IMG/VR virus record: IMGVR_UViG_3300044846_006394
Coordinates: 1-52,638 of that record
Strand: one strand, 5' to 3'
Origin: a virus
Length of the DNA: 52,638 nucleotides
Positions 22,377-28,801 of the stretch are shown here, in pieces. How positions within the stretch are numbered: position 1 is the first letter of the stretch; each line of letters opens with the position of its first letter. The position numbers were made by a program, and so were the translations under genes. The notes under the pieces are model-generated. The model did no database searches. It saw only the letters and a list, made by a program, of their open reading frames with translations, and had not been told where the DNA came from.

Positions 22377-23345
22377 TCAGTCCTTTCGACCCTGCACGGC
22401 GCCCGCCGAGGTCTTCGCGAAGGGGTTCCCTCGGCGGTCGTAGGTGTTCAAGGTCTCGATGCGCTTGTGGCCGGTGACGCTCATCGTATCGGCGTCGGCC
22501 ACGCCGCGTGAGCGGGCCTCGGTGACATGACCCGCTCGGAGGCTGTGGCCGCTGTACTTCTCAGGGTCGAGACCGGCGCGAACGCACGCCGACTTGATGA
22601 TGAGCGCGACCGTCTGCGGCGTGAGGGCCATCGGGCGTGTGTCGCCGTTGGAGTAGAAGCCACGAAAGACGGCGTTGTTCTTGATGCCCGAGGCCGTGAG
22701 CCACGCCTTGAGGGCCGTAGCGGCGCACAGGCGCCCGCTGACGAAAGGGATGGGCTTCGTCTGCCCCTGGCCCCGCTGGTCGGTCTTGGAGCGTGGAACG
22801 GTGACGACGACCCCCTCGTCGCTCCACGCGAGTTCCTTCACCTCGATGGCGACAAGCTCGGAGCGTCGGAACGCACCGGCGAACCCGACGAGGAGGAGGG
22901 CGCGGTTTCGCAGCCCTTCCAGCGTGTCTGCGGGAAAGGTGCTGACGAGCTTCTCGATGGCGTTGAACGTGGCGGGCGCCTTGCCGGTGGTGGCGACTCC
23001 TGCCACGCGCTCGATGCCCTTCATCGTGGACGGCACCGGCTCGACGGTACAGGGCGTCGGATGACCGGCGAGCTTGTGGGCCTTGCTGATGGCTGCAAGG
23101 CACCGGCGCAGGGTGCCGGGACGCACGCTCTGTGCGCGGTCGGCAACGTAAGCGGCGACGGTCTCGGCCTTCGCGGGAAGGGGCGTCACGCCGTGTTCCT
23201 TGGCCCAGCCGGTGAACGCTTCCCAATCGGCCCTGTAGGCCCGCTGCGTGGACTCGGGAACGCTGGCGGTGACGTAGGCCCGCGCCTCCTCGACGGCTCT
23301 GTGCAGGTCGAGGGGCGCGGCTATGGTCTTCGTCAGTTGGCTCAT
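22377..23345 (-). CDS. int: Tyrosine recombinase (integrase)
   Basis: The 322-residue protein has a SAM-like N-terminal core-binding domain (about 12-95) and a catalytic domain with all six residues of the family: Arg160 in FRRSEL, Lys187 in RSKTDQ, His267 and Arg270 in SGHSLR, His293 in TGHKR and nucleophile Tyr302 in NTYDRR. It should integrate and excise the viral genome at an att site, perhaps the tRNA-like sequence at 21855. The ATG at 23345 was chosen; the open frame continues upstream but lacks a good start. Confidence 0.92.
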   Translation of the reverse strand: MSQLTKTIAAPLDLHRAVEEARAYVTASVPESTQRAYRADWEAFTGWAKEHGVTPLPAKAETVAAYVADRAQSVRPGTLRRCLAAISKAHKLAGHPTPCTVEPVPSTMKGIERVAGVATTGKAPATFNAIEKLVSTFPADTLEGLRNRALLLVGFAGAFRRSELVAIEVKELAWSDEGVVVTVPRSKTDQRGQGQTKPIPFVSGRLCAATALKAWLTASGIKNNAVFRGFYSNGDTRPMALTPQTVALIIKSACVRAGLDPEKYSGHSLRAGHVTEARSRGVADADTMSVTGHKRIETLNTYDRRGNPFAKTSAGAVQGRKD

Positions 23346-23361
23346 GCCAGCCGGTTTACCA

Positions 23362-23520
23362 CTACTCAGCGAACCTCGCCGCCTGCTGCTTATGCGCGGC
23401 CAAGGCAGCGTCGATGCGTTGCCACACCGGCTCGTCGAGGATGCCGCAGTCGGCGCAGTCATAGTCGCCCACGGCCTCGCGGGCCTCGCGCAAAAGGGCC
23501 ACGGCCTCTTCGATGGTCAC
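23362..23520 (-). CDS. 52-residue paralogue of LLREA family
   Basis: From a GTG that overlaps the upstream stop (GTGA) the frame reads MTIEEAVALLREARE, then GDYDCADCGILDEPVWQRID and ALAAH. The same layout (LLREA, C-x2-C, VWxRIxAALAAH) occurs in the N-terminal half of the gene at 24073. It is a short paralogue without the C-terminal domain. Function unknown. Confidence 0.5.
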   Translation of the reverse strand: MTIEEAVALLREAREAVGDYDCADCGILDEPVWQRIDAALAAHKQQAARFAE

Positions 23521-23873
23521 TTCGTCCCTCTCGCCGCCGCGATGGCGGCATCCTTGGCCTCGGCCTCGGTGGCGCAGTAGCCGACGCAGCCTTGCTCACG
23601 GGTCACTCGCCAGCGCCATTGGGTTCCCCAGTCGTGGTCGAACGGACCCACCGCAGCTAAGGTGTCCGCGCCAATCTTTGCTTCGGACCACCCCCCAGCG
23701 ACATACTGTTTCCACTCCACAACGTCCTTTGCGGAGTCCTGCCGCTCCGCGAGCGCGGCGTCGATGCGGTCACGCACCTCGCAGACGCGGTCGATGCCTT
23801 CTTGGGTCGTCGGGCAGAAACCAACAAACACCCGCGCCTCGCGCAGCAGGTCGAGCAGTTCAGCGTTCGTCAC
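23517..23873 (-). CDS. LLREA-family early protein
   Basis: A 118-residue protein with an N-terminal helix MTNAELLDLLREARVF, an RIDAALAE helix, and a C-terminal WRWRV strand followed by CATEAEAKDAAI. It is a full-length paralogue of the gene at 24073. The GTG start follows AAAGAGGGGC and overlaps the upstream stop. No known family; acts in the early accessory operon. Confidence 0.52.
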   Translation of the reverse strand: MTNAELLDLLREARVFVGFCPTTQEGIDRVCEVRDRIDAALAERQDSAKDVVEWKQYVAGGWSEAKIGADTLAAVGPFDHDWGTQWRWRVTREQGCVGYCATEAEAKDAAIAAARGTK

Positions 23874-24076
23874 GACTTGCCCCTCTTTCGGAAGGCCGGA
23901 TTGCACGAGCAGAGCATGTCCCCGCACGGCTCGCAGTCCGGGTTGTCGAGGTCGCGCAGGTGTTGGATGTACCGCTGCGTCCGCGCTTCTATTTCGGCCA
24001 CGTTCGCGGCGTGCCATTCTTCGGCGGTCACTTTCTGTCCCGACAGCGCCTTCTTGACCAGCTCGCTCATCGTCAC
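23870..24076 (-). CDS. Small Cys-containing early protein
   Basis: A 68-residue helical protein ending with NPDCEPCGDMLCSCNPAF, five of its residues cysteine-paired as C-x2-C and C-x1-C. The GTG start overlaps the upstream stop. A zinc-binding tail is possible. No family recognised. Confidence 0.48.
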   Translation of the reverse strand: MTMSELVKKALSGQKVTAEEWHAANVAEIEARTQRYIQHLRDLDNPDCEPCGDMLCSCNPAFRKRGKS

Positions 24077-24426
24077 GGGAGCCTCCCGGCGTACTCCACG
24101 GCCGCGGCCTTCGCCTCGGCCTCGTTGGCCGCCTCGCCGACGTACTCGACGCGCCACAGCCAGCCATCCCCAAGCCATTGCGGGTCCACGGTCAGGAAGA
24201 CGTTGTCGCTGTAGTCGGCCTCATGGGGGCGAATCCCGAATCTGTTCGACTCCTTCTCCTCCCATCGGATGTCGGCGGGCGCCGCCTTGACGGTGTCGTG
24301 CGCCGCGAGCGCCGCTGCGATGCGCCCCCACACCGGCTGTTTATCGACGTTGCAGTCCCAGCATTCGTACTCGACCCCCACCTTGTGCGCCTCGCGCAGC
24401 AGCGCGAGCAGTTCAGCGTTGGTCAT
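24073..24426 (-). CDS. LLREA-family early protein with C-x2-C
   Basis: A 117-residue protein: N-terminal MTNAELLALLREAHK, YECWDCNVDKQPVWGRI, then AALAAH, and a C-terminal WLWRVEYVGEAANEAEAKAAA segment. It combines features split among the paralogues at 23362, 23517 and 39355. Start and stop overlap neighbours by four bases. Function unknown. Confidence 0.52.
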   Translation of the reverse strand: MTNAELLALLREAHKVGVEYECWDCNVDKQPVWGRIAAALAAHDTVKAAPADIRWEEKESNRFGIRPHEADYSDNVFLTVDPQWLGDGWLWRVEYVGEAANEAEAKAAAVEYAGRLP

Positions 24427-24605
24427 CGCTCGGCCTCCTTCGGGTCGGTGAGTCCGTAGAGGGCGCAGACGCGCCGCAGTCGAACGGGGTCGGTCGGTGG
24501 CAGGTGTGCCAGGTCTCGCCTCTCGGCTCGGATGAGCCACTCGGGCGGCTGGAGCGGCTCGACGGTGAAGTCGTCGTTGCCGCAGTCGTTCTCGGGGTCG
24601 GTCAT
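24423..24605 (-). CDS. Hypothetical 60-residue early protein
   Basis: An acidic, Pro-containing small protein ending with a helix VRLRRVCALYGLTDPKEAER. Coupled on both sides by ATGA overlaps. No family recognised. Confidence 0.45.
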   Translation of the reverse strand: MTDPENDCGNDDFTVEPLQPPEWLIRAERRDLAHLPPTDPVRLRRVCALYGLTDPKEAER

Positions 24606-24805
24606 GGGGTCTCCTCGGTGAGGGCGCGGATGCGTTGCAGAAGGTCGGCTTCTCGGCCCGCGAGGGCCGTGGCGAGGCTCGACGCACCGGCCCATCCCGC
24701 TCGCGCAGCCTTCAGCGCGTCGATGATGGCAAGCGTCGTAGCGGTCGGCAGGACGTAGTCCTGAGCCGCGTGTGCGCGGATGGCTTCCAGTTCTTCATCG
24801 GTCAT
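24602..24805 (-). CDS. Hypothetical 67-residue early protein
   Basis: A mostly helical, Ala/Leu-rich protein beginning MTDEELEAIRAHAAQ. The start overlaps the upstream stop, and the stop overlaps the next start. The composition suggests a small helical bundle. No family recognised. Confidence 0.45.
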   Translation of the reverse strand: MTDEELEAIRAHAAQDYVLPTATTLAIIDALKAARAGWAGASSLATALAGREADLLQRIRALTEETP

Positions 24806-25020
24806 CGGATGAATCTCCTGCGGGGCGTGATGGGCCTTGGATCGGGCTTCTCGATGCGGTGGTAGACGACGTACTGCGTCTTGCTCCACGGGTTGTCGCC
24901 CTGCTCGGCCACGACCTCGACCTCGGCAGCGAGCCAGCCCGCAACGACGAGGCCGTCAACGAACGCGCCCGCCTCGCGGCTGCTGAAGTAGCTCTTGAGG
25001 TACTTGCGCTCGGGCGTCAT
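24802..25020 (-). CDS. Hypothetical 72-residue early protein
   Basis: A small alpha/beta protein (FVDGLVVAGWLAAEVEVV then YVVYHRIE) with a basic C-terminal end. The start overlaps the upstream stop by one base. Nothing identifies its role beyond membership of the early accessory operon. Confidence 0.45.
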   Translation of the reverse strand: MTPERKYLKSYFSSREAGAFVDGLVVAGWLAAEVEVVAEQGDNPWSKTQYVVYHRIEKPDPRPITPRRRFIR

Positions 25021-25286
25021 CAGTTCCACCGGCCCGAGGCGCGGGCGGCGCCCACGACGTCGTACATCTCGTCCACCTGCTCCATGCCCCGTGCGATGAG
25101 GCGCTCGCCCTCGGGCGACATGATGCCGTGCGTGCGGAGGCATGAGCGGCAGAGGAACGAAGTCTCGGAGCGCATGGGCGCCGCGCAGCCGTCGCACGAC
25201 AGGAACAGGTTCTGCGGCAGGTCGGGGATGGGCGAGGCGAGTGTCTCGCGGATGTTGGCAAGCTGGTCGAACAGGGCGTGCGGCAT
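25020..25286 (-). CDS. Zinc-ribbon early protein
   Basis: An 88-residue protein with LSCDGCAAPM at about residue 30 and FLCRSCLRTHG at about 45, two C-x2-C knuckles that should bind one zinc ion. The C-terminal helix is acidic. GGAGACACCACC precedes the ATG, a leader style repeated in this operon. It may act as a transcription or nucleic-acid-binding adaptor. Confidence 0.55.
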   Translation of the reverse strand: MPHALFDQLANIRETLASPIPDLPQNLFLSCDGCAAPMRSETSFLCRSCLRTHGIMSPEGERLIARGMEQVDEMYDVVGAARASGRWN

Positions 25287-25314
25287 GGTGGTGTCTCCTG
25301 TGGCGCGTCAGCGC

Positions 25315-25599
25315 CTAGCGTTCGTCGGTGCGGGGGTGGTTGCCTCGCGTGTTCGCGTGGCGCGTCGGACAACGGAGGGCCACGGCGTCGAGGTCGCACC
25401 AACCGGCCTCGCCGCGCACGGGGTCGTCGTCCCATTCGACGAGCGCCTTGACGGTGCCTTTGTTGCTGACGCGCAGGGCGATGACGGTGCCGTGGTCGTG
25501 CGTGTCGTCGAGGATGGCGTCGAAAAGGCAGACACGGTCACCGTCTGCGGGAAGCAGGGTCAGCACAGGACGCGAGGGTCGGCGGGCCACGTTGGGCAT
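25315..25599 (-). CDS. Hypothetical 94-residue beta-rich protein
   Basis: A beta-rich protein with GTVIALRVSNKGTVKALVEWDD in the centre (two segments, GTVIALRVS and TVKALVEWDD), resembling a small barrel such as an SH3-like or KOW-like domain. The C-terminal end is His/Arg-rich. It is the first gene downstream of the promoter-like element at 25690-25718. Function unknown. Confidence 0.48.
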   Translation of the reverse strand: MPNVARRPSRPVLTLLPADGDRVCLFDAILDDTHDHGTVIALRVSNKGTVKALVEWDDDPVRGEAGWCDLDAVALRCPTRHANTRGNHPRTDER

Positions 25600-25635
25600 G
25601 GTGGGGGTCTCCGGGTCAGCGGGTCGAGGGGGGTG

Positions 25636-25740
25636 GGGGGGTTCTGCGGTCTGAGGGTAAGTCCAGCCGCTTCGGGCAGGTCACTATCGATAATGTGGCT
25701 TATCACTAGAGTCCGCAACCCCGGAACCGCAGAACCCCCC
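25636..25740. repeat. 15-bp inverted repeat around a promoter-like core
   Basis: GGGGGGTTCTGCGGT (25636-25650) and ACCGCAGAACCCCCC (25726-25740) are perfect inverted copies, 75 bases apart. The space between them holds the most AT-rich stretch of the region, with GATAA and TTATC in opposite orientation. A third partial copy, GGGGGGTCTGCGG, follows at about 25753. It may be a regulator site or a cruciform-forming element. Confidence 0.5.
25690..25718 (-). promoter_or_regulatory. Sigma70-like promoter for the 25599 operon
   Basis: On the minus strand TTGCGG is followed after 17 bases by CATTAT. It lies about 90 bases ahead of the ATG at 25599 and inside the 15-bp inverted repeat. Elements are imperfect, so activity is a prediction. 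Confidence 0.42.
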
Positions 25741-25779
25741 AGACCTGGACGAGGGGGGTCTGCGGCACGGGAGGGGCTG

Positions 25780-26088
25780 CTAGGCGTGCCGGTACGCCGT
25801 GAAGCTCCCCACGGCCTCGGCACGGGCCACCGGCTCGCCGCCGAAGCGGCCCGCCTCGCGGGGCGTCCACAGCCAGTGACGCTCGTCCACGGCGCCCGCC
25901 CACACGATGCGCCGCAGGAGTTCCTCGGCGTCCCTGCGCGTCGGGAACAGCGCGTAGTGCGTCAGCGGAGCGTCGAGGTCGTCGGGCTGTGAGTACGGGC
26001 GCACGGCGGTCCCGAGTTGTAGGCGCACGACCCAGCGGGCGCCCTGCGGGTGGATGGTCAGACGGTCGCGCTCGGTCAACTTGAGCAT
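25780..26088 (-). CDS. Hypothetical 102-residue early protein
   Basis: A small alpha/beta protein with aromatic residues, reading ARWVVRLQLGTAVRPY early and HYALFPTRRDAEELLRRI in the middle. The ATG follows AGGAGACCCGCC. I do not recognise a family; Tyr/Trp-rich surface strands are the only notable feature. Confidence 0.48.
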   Translation of the reverse strand: MLKLTERDRLTIHPQGARWVVRLQLGTAVRPYSQPDDLDAPLTHYALFPTRRDAEELLRRIVWAGAVDERHWLWTPREAGRFGGEPVARAEAVGSFTAYRHA

Positions 26089-26098
26089 GGCGGGTCTC

Positions 26099-26299
26099 CT
26101 ACTGGCGGGTCGGGACGGCGTGCATCCCGCGCTGAATGGTCTCCCACGTTTCCTGCGCCTCGGCGCGGTCGGTCGAGTACGGGACGGGCGTGTGCGGGCG
26201 CTCGTCGGAGAGCATGGACCCGACAACGTAGGCGACGGTCCCGAGGGCGCCGGTGACGGTGAGGGCGAGGGCGACGGCGAGGGGGTCGAGCTTACGCAT
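26099..26299 (-). CDS. Small N-anchored membrane protein
   Basis: A 66-residue protein starting MRKLDPLAVALALTVTG, with one hydrophobic helix at about residues 6-28 and a polar, charged remainder. It could be an inner-membrane protein with the C terminus outside, or a secreted peptide. It overlaps the upstream HicA-like gene by eight bases. Role unknown. Confidence 0.5.
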   Translation of the reverse strand: MRKLDPLAVALALTVTGALGTVAYVVGSMLSDERPHTPVPYSTDRAEAQETWETIQRGMHAVPTRQ

Positions 26300-26495
26300 G
26301 AGAGGCTCCTCGCGGCAGAACGCCGCGCTTGGACAGGCGGGCGACGAGCGCCCAGTCGGCGCGGGCGCCGAGGTGGTTGACGATGACGGTCTCGCGGCTT
26401 CCATCGGGGAGCGCCCATGTCTGATGCGAGCCACGGGTGCGGAGGGCGGTGGCCCCGAGGCGCCGCAGGGTCGAGATGACCTCGCGGTAGGTCAC
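26292..26495 (-). CDS. HicA-like mRNA interferase
   Basis: The 67-residue protein matches the HicA/YcfA fold: an N-terminal helix TYREVISTLRRLG, strand ALRTRGSHQTW containing the catalytic GSH, strand SRETVIVNH with a second His, and a final helix ALVARLSKRGVL. HicA toxins cleave mRNA and are normally paired with a HicB antitoxin. The GTG start overlaps the stop of a 245-residue gene that is not recognisably HicB. Either that gene is a new antitoxin or HicA has another role here, such as superinfection exclusion. Confidence 0.72.
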   Translation of the reverse strand: MTYREVISTLRRLGATALRTRGSHQTWALPDGSRETVIVNHLGARADWALVARLSKRGVLPRGASHA

Positions 26496-27229
26496 GGCGT
26501 CACCGTGGGGCGGGCGGCGAGGCGCTCCGAGAGGACGGCGCGGATGGCGAGGAGTGACAGCGACCGGCGCCCCTCGCGCAGACACGCCGCGAGGTCGTCC
26601 AGCGTCCACTCGCCCGCGTTCACCTCGGAGAAGAGGTCGGCGTCGTCGTCGGTGATGTCGGCGCGGACATCCGCGAGGGCGTCGGCCCACTTGCGCCCGA
26701 CGTAGTCGCGCACCTCGCTCACGACGAGCCGGTTGCCGTCCATCGCGGCCTCGGCGCAGAGGTCGTGCGCCCGCTTGTCGAGCGCCTCGGCGGTGCCGTC
26801 GAAGAAGAGGAAGATCTCGTCGTCCGAGGCGAACTGGAAGAAGTCGCCCGCGTCCCAGTAGTGGGGGGACGCCTCGACGGCCTCGGTGATGCCGTCGTTC
26901 AGACGGTGGAGGTCGCGGTTCCACTCGTCGGTGGAATCGAACTCGGCGGCACCGCCGACGCAGAGAGCGTGCAGGAGCGTCTGCGCCTCGTCCGACCGCA
27001 GGTAGGCGGCGATGTGGTCGAAGCTCGCGAGGTCGAGCGGCAGACCCCCGAGGACAGGGTCGAGGCCGCAGTACTCGCGCTCGGGGCGTCCGTTGCCGAC
27101 GCTCTCGCGGACCTCGACGGTGCGGCGCTCGGTGTCGAGGACGAGGCGACGGTCCCAGCCCACGGTGGGGTCGAGGCGGGTGAACTCGGGGAGGTCGATG
27201 CTGACGGGTAGTGCGGCGGTGGTGGTCAT
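26492..27229 (-). CDS. Unknown 245-residue protein coupled to HicA-like gene
   Basis: A soluble, acidic alpha/beta protein without a recognised motif. A helical stretch with FFQFASDDEIFLFFDG lies in the middle, and the C terminus ends in a Leu/Ala-rich helix. It overlaps the HicA-like gene by four bases (GTGA), so the two are co-translated in a ratio favouring this product, as expected of an antitoxin. The length and sequence do not look like HicB. AGGAGACCCGCC precedes the ATG. Confidence 0.52.
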   Translation of the reverse strand: MTTTAALPVSIDLPEFTRLDPTVGWDRRLVLDTERRTVEVRESVGNGRPEREYCGLDPVLGGLPLDLASFDHIAAYLRSDEAQTLLHALCVGGAAEFDSTDEWNRDLHRLNDGITEAVEASPHYWDAGDFFQFASDDEIFLFFDGTAEALDKRAHDLCAEAAMDGNRLVVSEVRDYVGRKWADALADVRADITDDDADLFSEVNAGEWTLDDLAACLREGRRSLSLLAIRAVLSERLAARPTVTP

Positions 27230-27267
27230 GGCGGGTCTCCTGTCGTGCGGTGGTGGCGGGTGGGGGT

Positions 27268-27561
27268 CTACTGGCGGGCGAGGAGGCGGTGGGCGGCGTC
27301 ACGCATGGCGAGGCTCGTTGCGTCGGTGACGGCCTCCGAGAGTCGCGAGGGCGTGTTGTCGGGGTCGAAGATGAGCGTGCGGCGCACGCCCGCGAGAGTG
27401 TCGGCCCACATCCGCTTGTTGATTCGGTCGCACGCGGGACACTCGTTCCAGTTCGCGATGGACGGCGCGTCGGTCAGCAGTCCGATGAACATTCGGGACG
27501 GGACAAGCTTCGGGACGAGCCGCTCGCAACCGATGCAGAGCGTGAGCGCGGGGGTCGGCAT
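27268..27561 (-). CDS. Zinc-finger-like early protein, sRNA target candidate
   Basis: A 97-residue protein with LCIGCERL at about 8-15 and ECPACDRI at about 41-48, a likely zinc site, then a helical C-terminal half. Its start context GGAGACCACCATG contains GACCACCAT, perfectly complementary to both hairpin loops of the putative small RNA at 47344. If that RNA exists, this gene is its best visible target. No function can be assigned. Confidence 0.52.
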   Translation of the reverse strand: MPTPALTLCIGCERLVPKLVPSRMFIGLLTDAPSIANWNECPACDRINKRMWADTLAGVRRTLIFDPDNTPSRLSEAVTDATSLAMRDAAHRLLARQ

Positions 27562-27587
27562 GGTGGTCTCCTGCGGGGGTGGGTGGT

Positions 27588-27779
27588 CTAGGCGTTGACC
27601 GGCGCGCTGTGGGCCTTTTCGTAGTGCGCGGCGTATTCGACCTTGCTGAAGGACTCTCGATCCTTCTTCTTCCGCAGGACGATGGCCTCCCCGCAAGCGG
27701 GACACTTGCCGACGCCGTGCAGACCTTTAGCGTCACGCTTGAACTCGATGTCGAACATGAAGGGAATGCCGATGGACAT
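27588..27779 (-). CDS. C2H2-like zinc-finger mini-protein
   Basis: A 63-residue protein with GKCPACGEAI at about 24-33 and HYEKAH at about 52-57, giving a C-x2-C...H-x4-H arrangement. It may bind DNA or act as an adaptor. Its leader, CCGACAGGAGACCCCCATG, is identical to that of the next upstream gene over 19 bases. Confidence 0.55.
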   Translation of the reverse strand: MSIGIPFMFDIEFKRDAKGLHGVGKCPACGEAIVLRKKKDRESFSKVEYAAHYEKAHSAPVNA

Positions 27780-27815
27780 GGGGGTCTCCTGTCGGTGGTG
27801 TGTGGGGCGGGTGGC

Positions 27816-28070
27816 CTACAGGCCGCGACCGCCGGTGCGGTGGTGAAGCTCAATCTGAAGCTCGACCCACGCCCCGCGCAGGTAGGCGTCGAAAGCGGTG
27901 TGGCTCACGCGGACGGCGTGGCCCTCGTTCAGAATCTGATGGGCGGCTTCCCCGATGAGCTTGTCGAACTCGGCGTCGGTGCCGGTGAACTCGTCATCGA
28001 ATATTGCGCCCTGCTCGGCGGCGTCCTTGAACCATTCTTCGGGGGACATGAGGCGCTTCTTGCTCGGCAT
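27816..28070 (-). CDS. Hypothetical 84-residue early protein
   Basis: A helical protein with an acidic centre (DDEFTGTDAEFDKLIGEAA) and a His-rich C terminus. No family recognised. It has the same 19-base ribosome-binding leader as its downstream neighbour. Confidence 0.48.
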   Translation of the reverse strand: MPSKKRLMSPEEWFKDAAEQGAIFDDEFTGTDAEFDKLIGEAAHQILNEGHAVRVSHTAFDAYLRGAWVELQIELHHRTGGRGL

Positions 28071-28160
28071 GGGGGTCTCCTGTCGGTGGTCGGCGTTGGG
28101 ACCGACCTCGGGGGTTACGGCGCGGGTGTGGTGGCACCCGCGCTCCCTCGCCCTTGAGTG

Positions 28161-28553
28161 CTAGCGGCGAAGAGTCTCGGGGGTGTTCGACTGCTCGCGG
28201 GGGTCCAGCGCCTCTCCCAGCGTGACGCGCTCCTCGCGCACGGTCTCGGTCGCGGGGCGGCGAAGACGGGCGGCGAGGGCGGCGTCGAGCGCCTCGTTCG
28301 CGTGCAGGGCGTGCGCCGTGAAGAAGTCGCGAGCGGCGGCGAGGGCGGCGAGGTGCGTGCGGTACTCCGCGCTGGCCTTACCGTAGGCGTCGTCGCCCTG
28401 CGGGTAGTAATCGCGGGCGTGGGGTGCGGCCTCAGCGACCCGCCCGACGACCGTGTCGAGCGCGAACCATGCCTCGTTCGCGAGCTTGAAGAGACGCTCG
28501 GCACCGCTGCCGTTGAAGTGGATGGTCGGGAGGGTCGGGGTCGGGGTCGTCAT
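28161..28553 (-). CDS. Hypothetical 130-residue helical protein
   Basis: A helical, Ala-rich protein with aromatic residues in the N-terminal half (HFNGSGAERLFKLANEAW). It is the first gene downstream of the promoter/operator at 28605-28633 and so probably expressed early and repressor-controlled. No family recognised. Confidence 0.5.
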   Translation of the reverse strand: MTTPTPTLPTIHFNGSGAERLFKLANEAWFALDTVVGRVAEAAPHARDYYPQGDDAYGKASAEYRTHLAALAAARDFFTAHALHANEALDAALAARLRRPATETVREERVTLGEALDPREQSNTPETLRR

Positions 28554-28604
28554 CGGAGGCTCCTGTCGGGTCGGGGGGAGTGGGGTTCCCGACCGTGAAA
28601 CGAA

Positions 28605-28633
28605 CCCTATCCGACCCCGTTGACAGGTGTCAA
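28605..28633 (-). promoter_or_regulatory. Promoter with overlapping operator for the 28553 operon
   Basis: On the minus strand TTGACA is followed after 17 bases by ATAGGG, about 50 bases ahead of the ATG at 28553. The -35 lies within TTGACAGGTGTCAA (28620-28633), whose arms TTGACA and TGTCAA are inverted copies. A repressor bound there would block RNA polymerase. Confidence 0.58.
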
Positions 28634-28736
28634 AAGAAAAGTGGCATGGCCCCGAAACACCGTGTTTTCAAGCTGTTCTGCGTCGGTACCGGCCCATGCA
28701 CAGGGGGTACGGCGGCGTGCATAGGGGGAGAAAAGA

Positions 28737-28774
28737 GACCCCCCCTGCCGCCACGGTGGACGAGAGGGGGGGTC
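28737..28774 (-). terminator. Intrinsic terminator after the SMC-like gene
   Basis: On the minus strand GACCCCCCC (28774-28766) pairs with GGGGGGGTC (28745-28737), a 9-bp stem, followed by TCTCTTTTCTC. It lies 28 bases after the stop of the SMC-like gene and separates two early operons. Confidence 0.65.
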
Positions 28775-28801
28775 ACGGGGGTCGAACGGTGGCCCGATGG
28801 C

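Noticed and set aside
22527-23660. Long plus-strand frame of 377 codons
   Set aside because: It lies opposite the integrase and its small neighbours, which have clear catalytic motifs; a GC-rich shadow frame.
28554-28801. Small gene in the gap after the SMC-like gene
   Set aside because: Only shadows without ribosome sites; the gap is explained by a terminator and a promoter/operator, with an ATGCAC/GTGCAT inverted repeat of unknown meaning.
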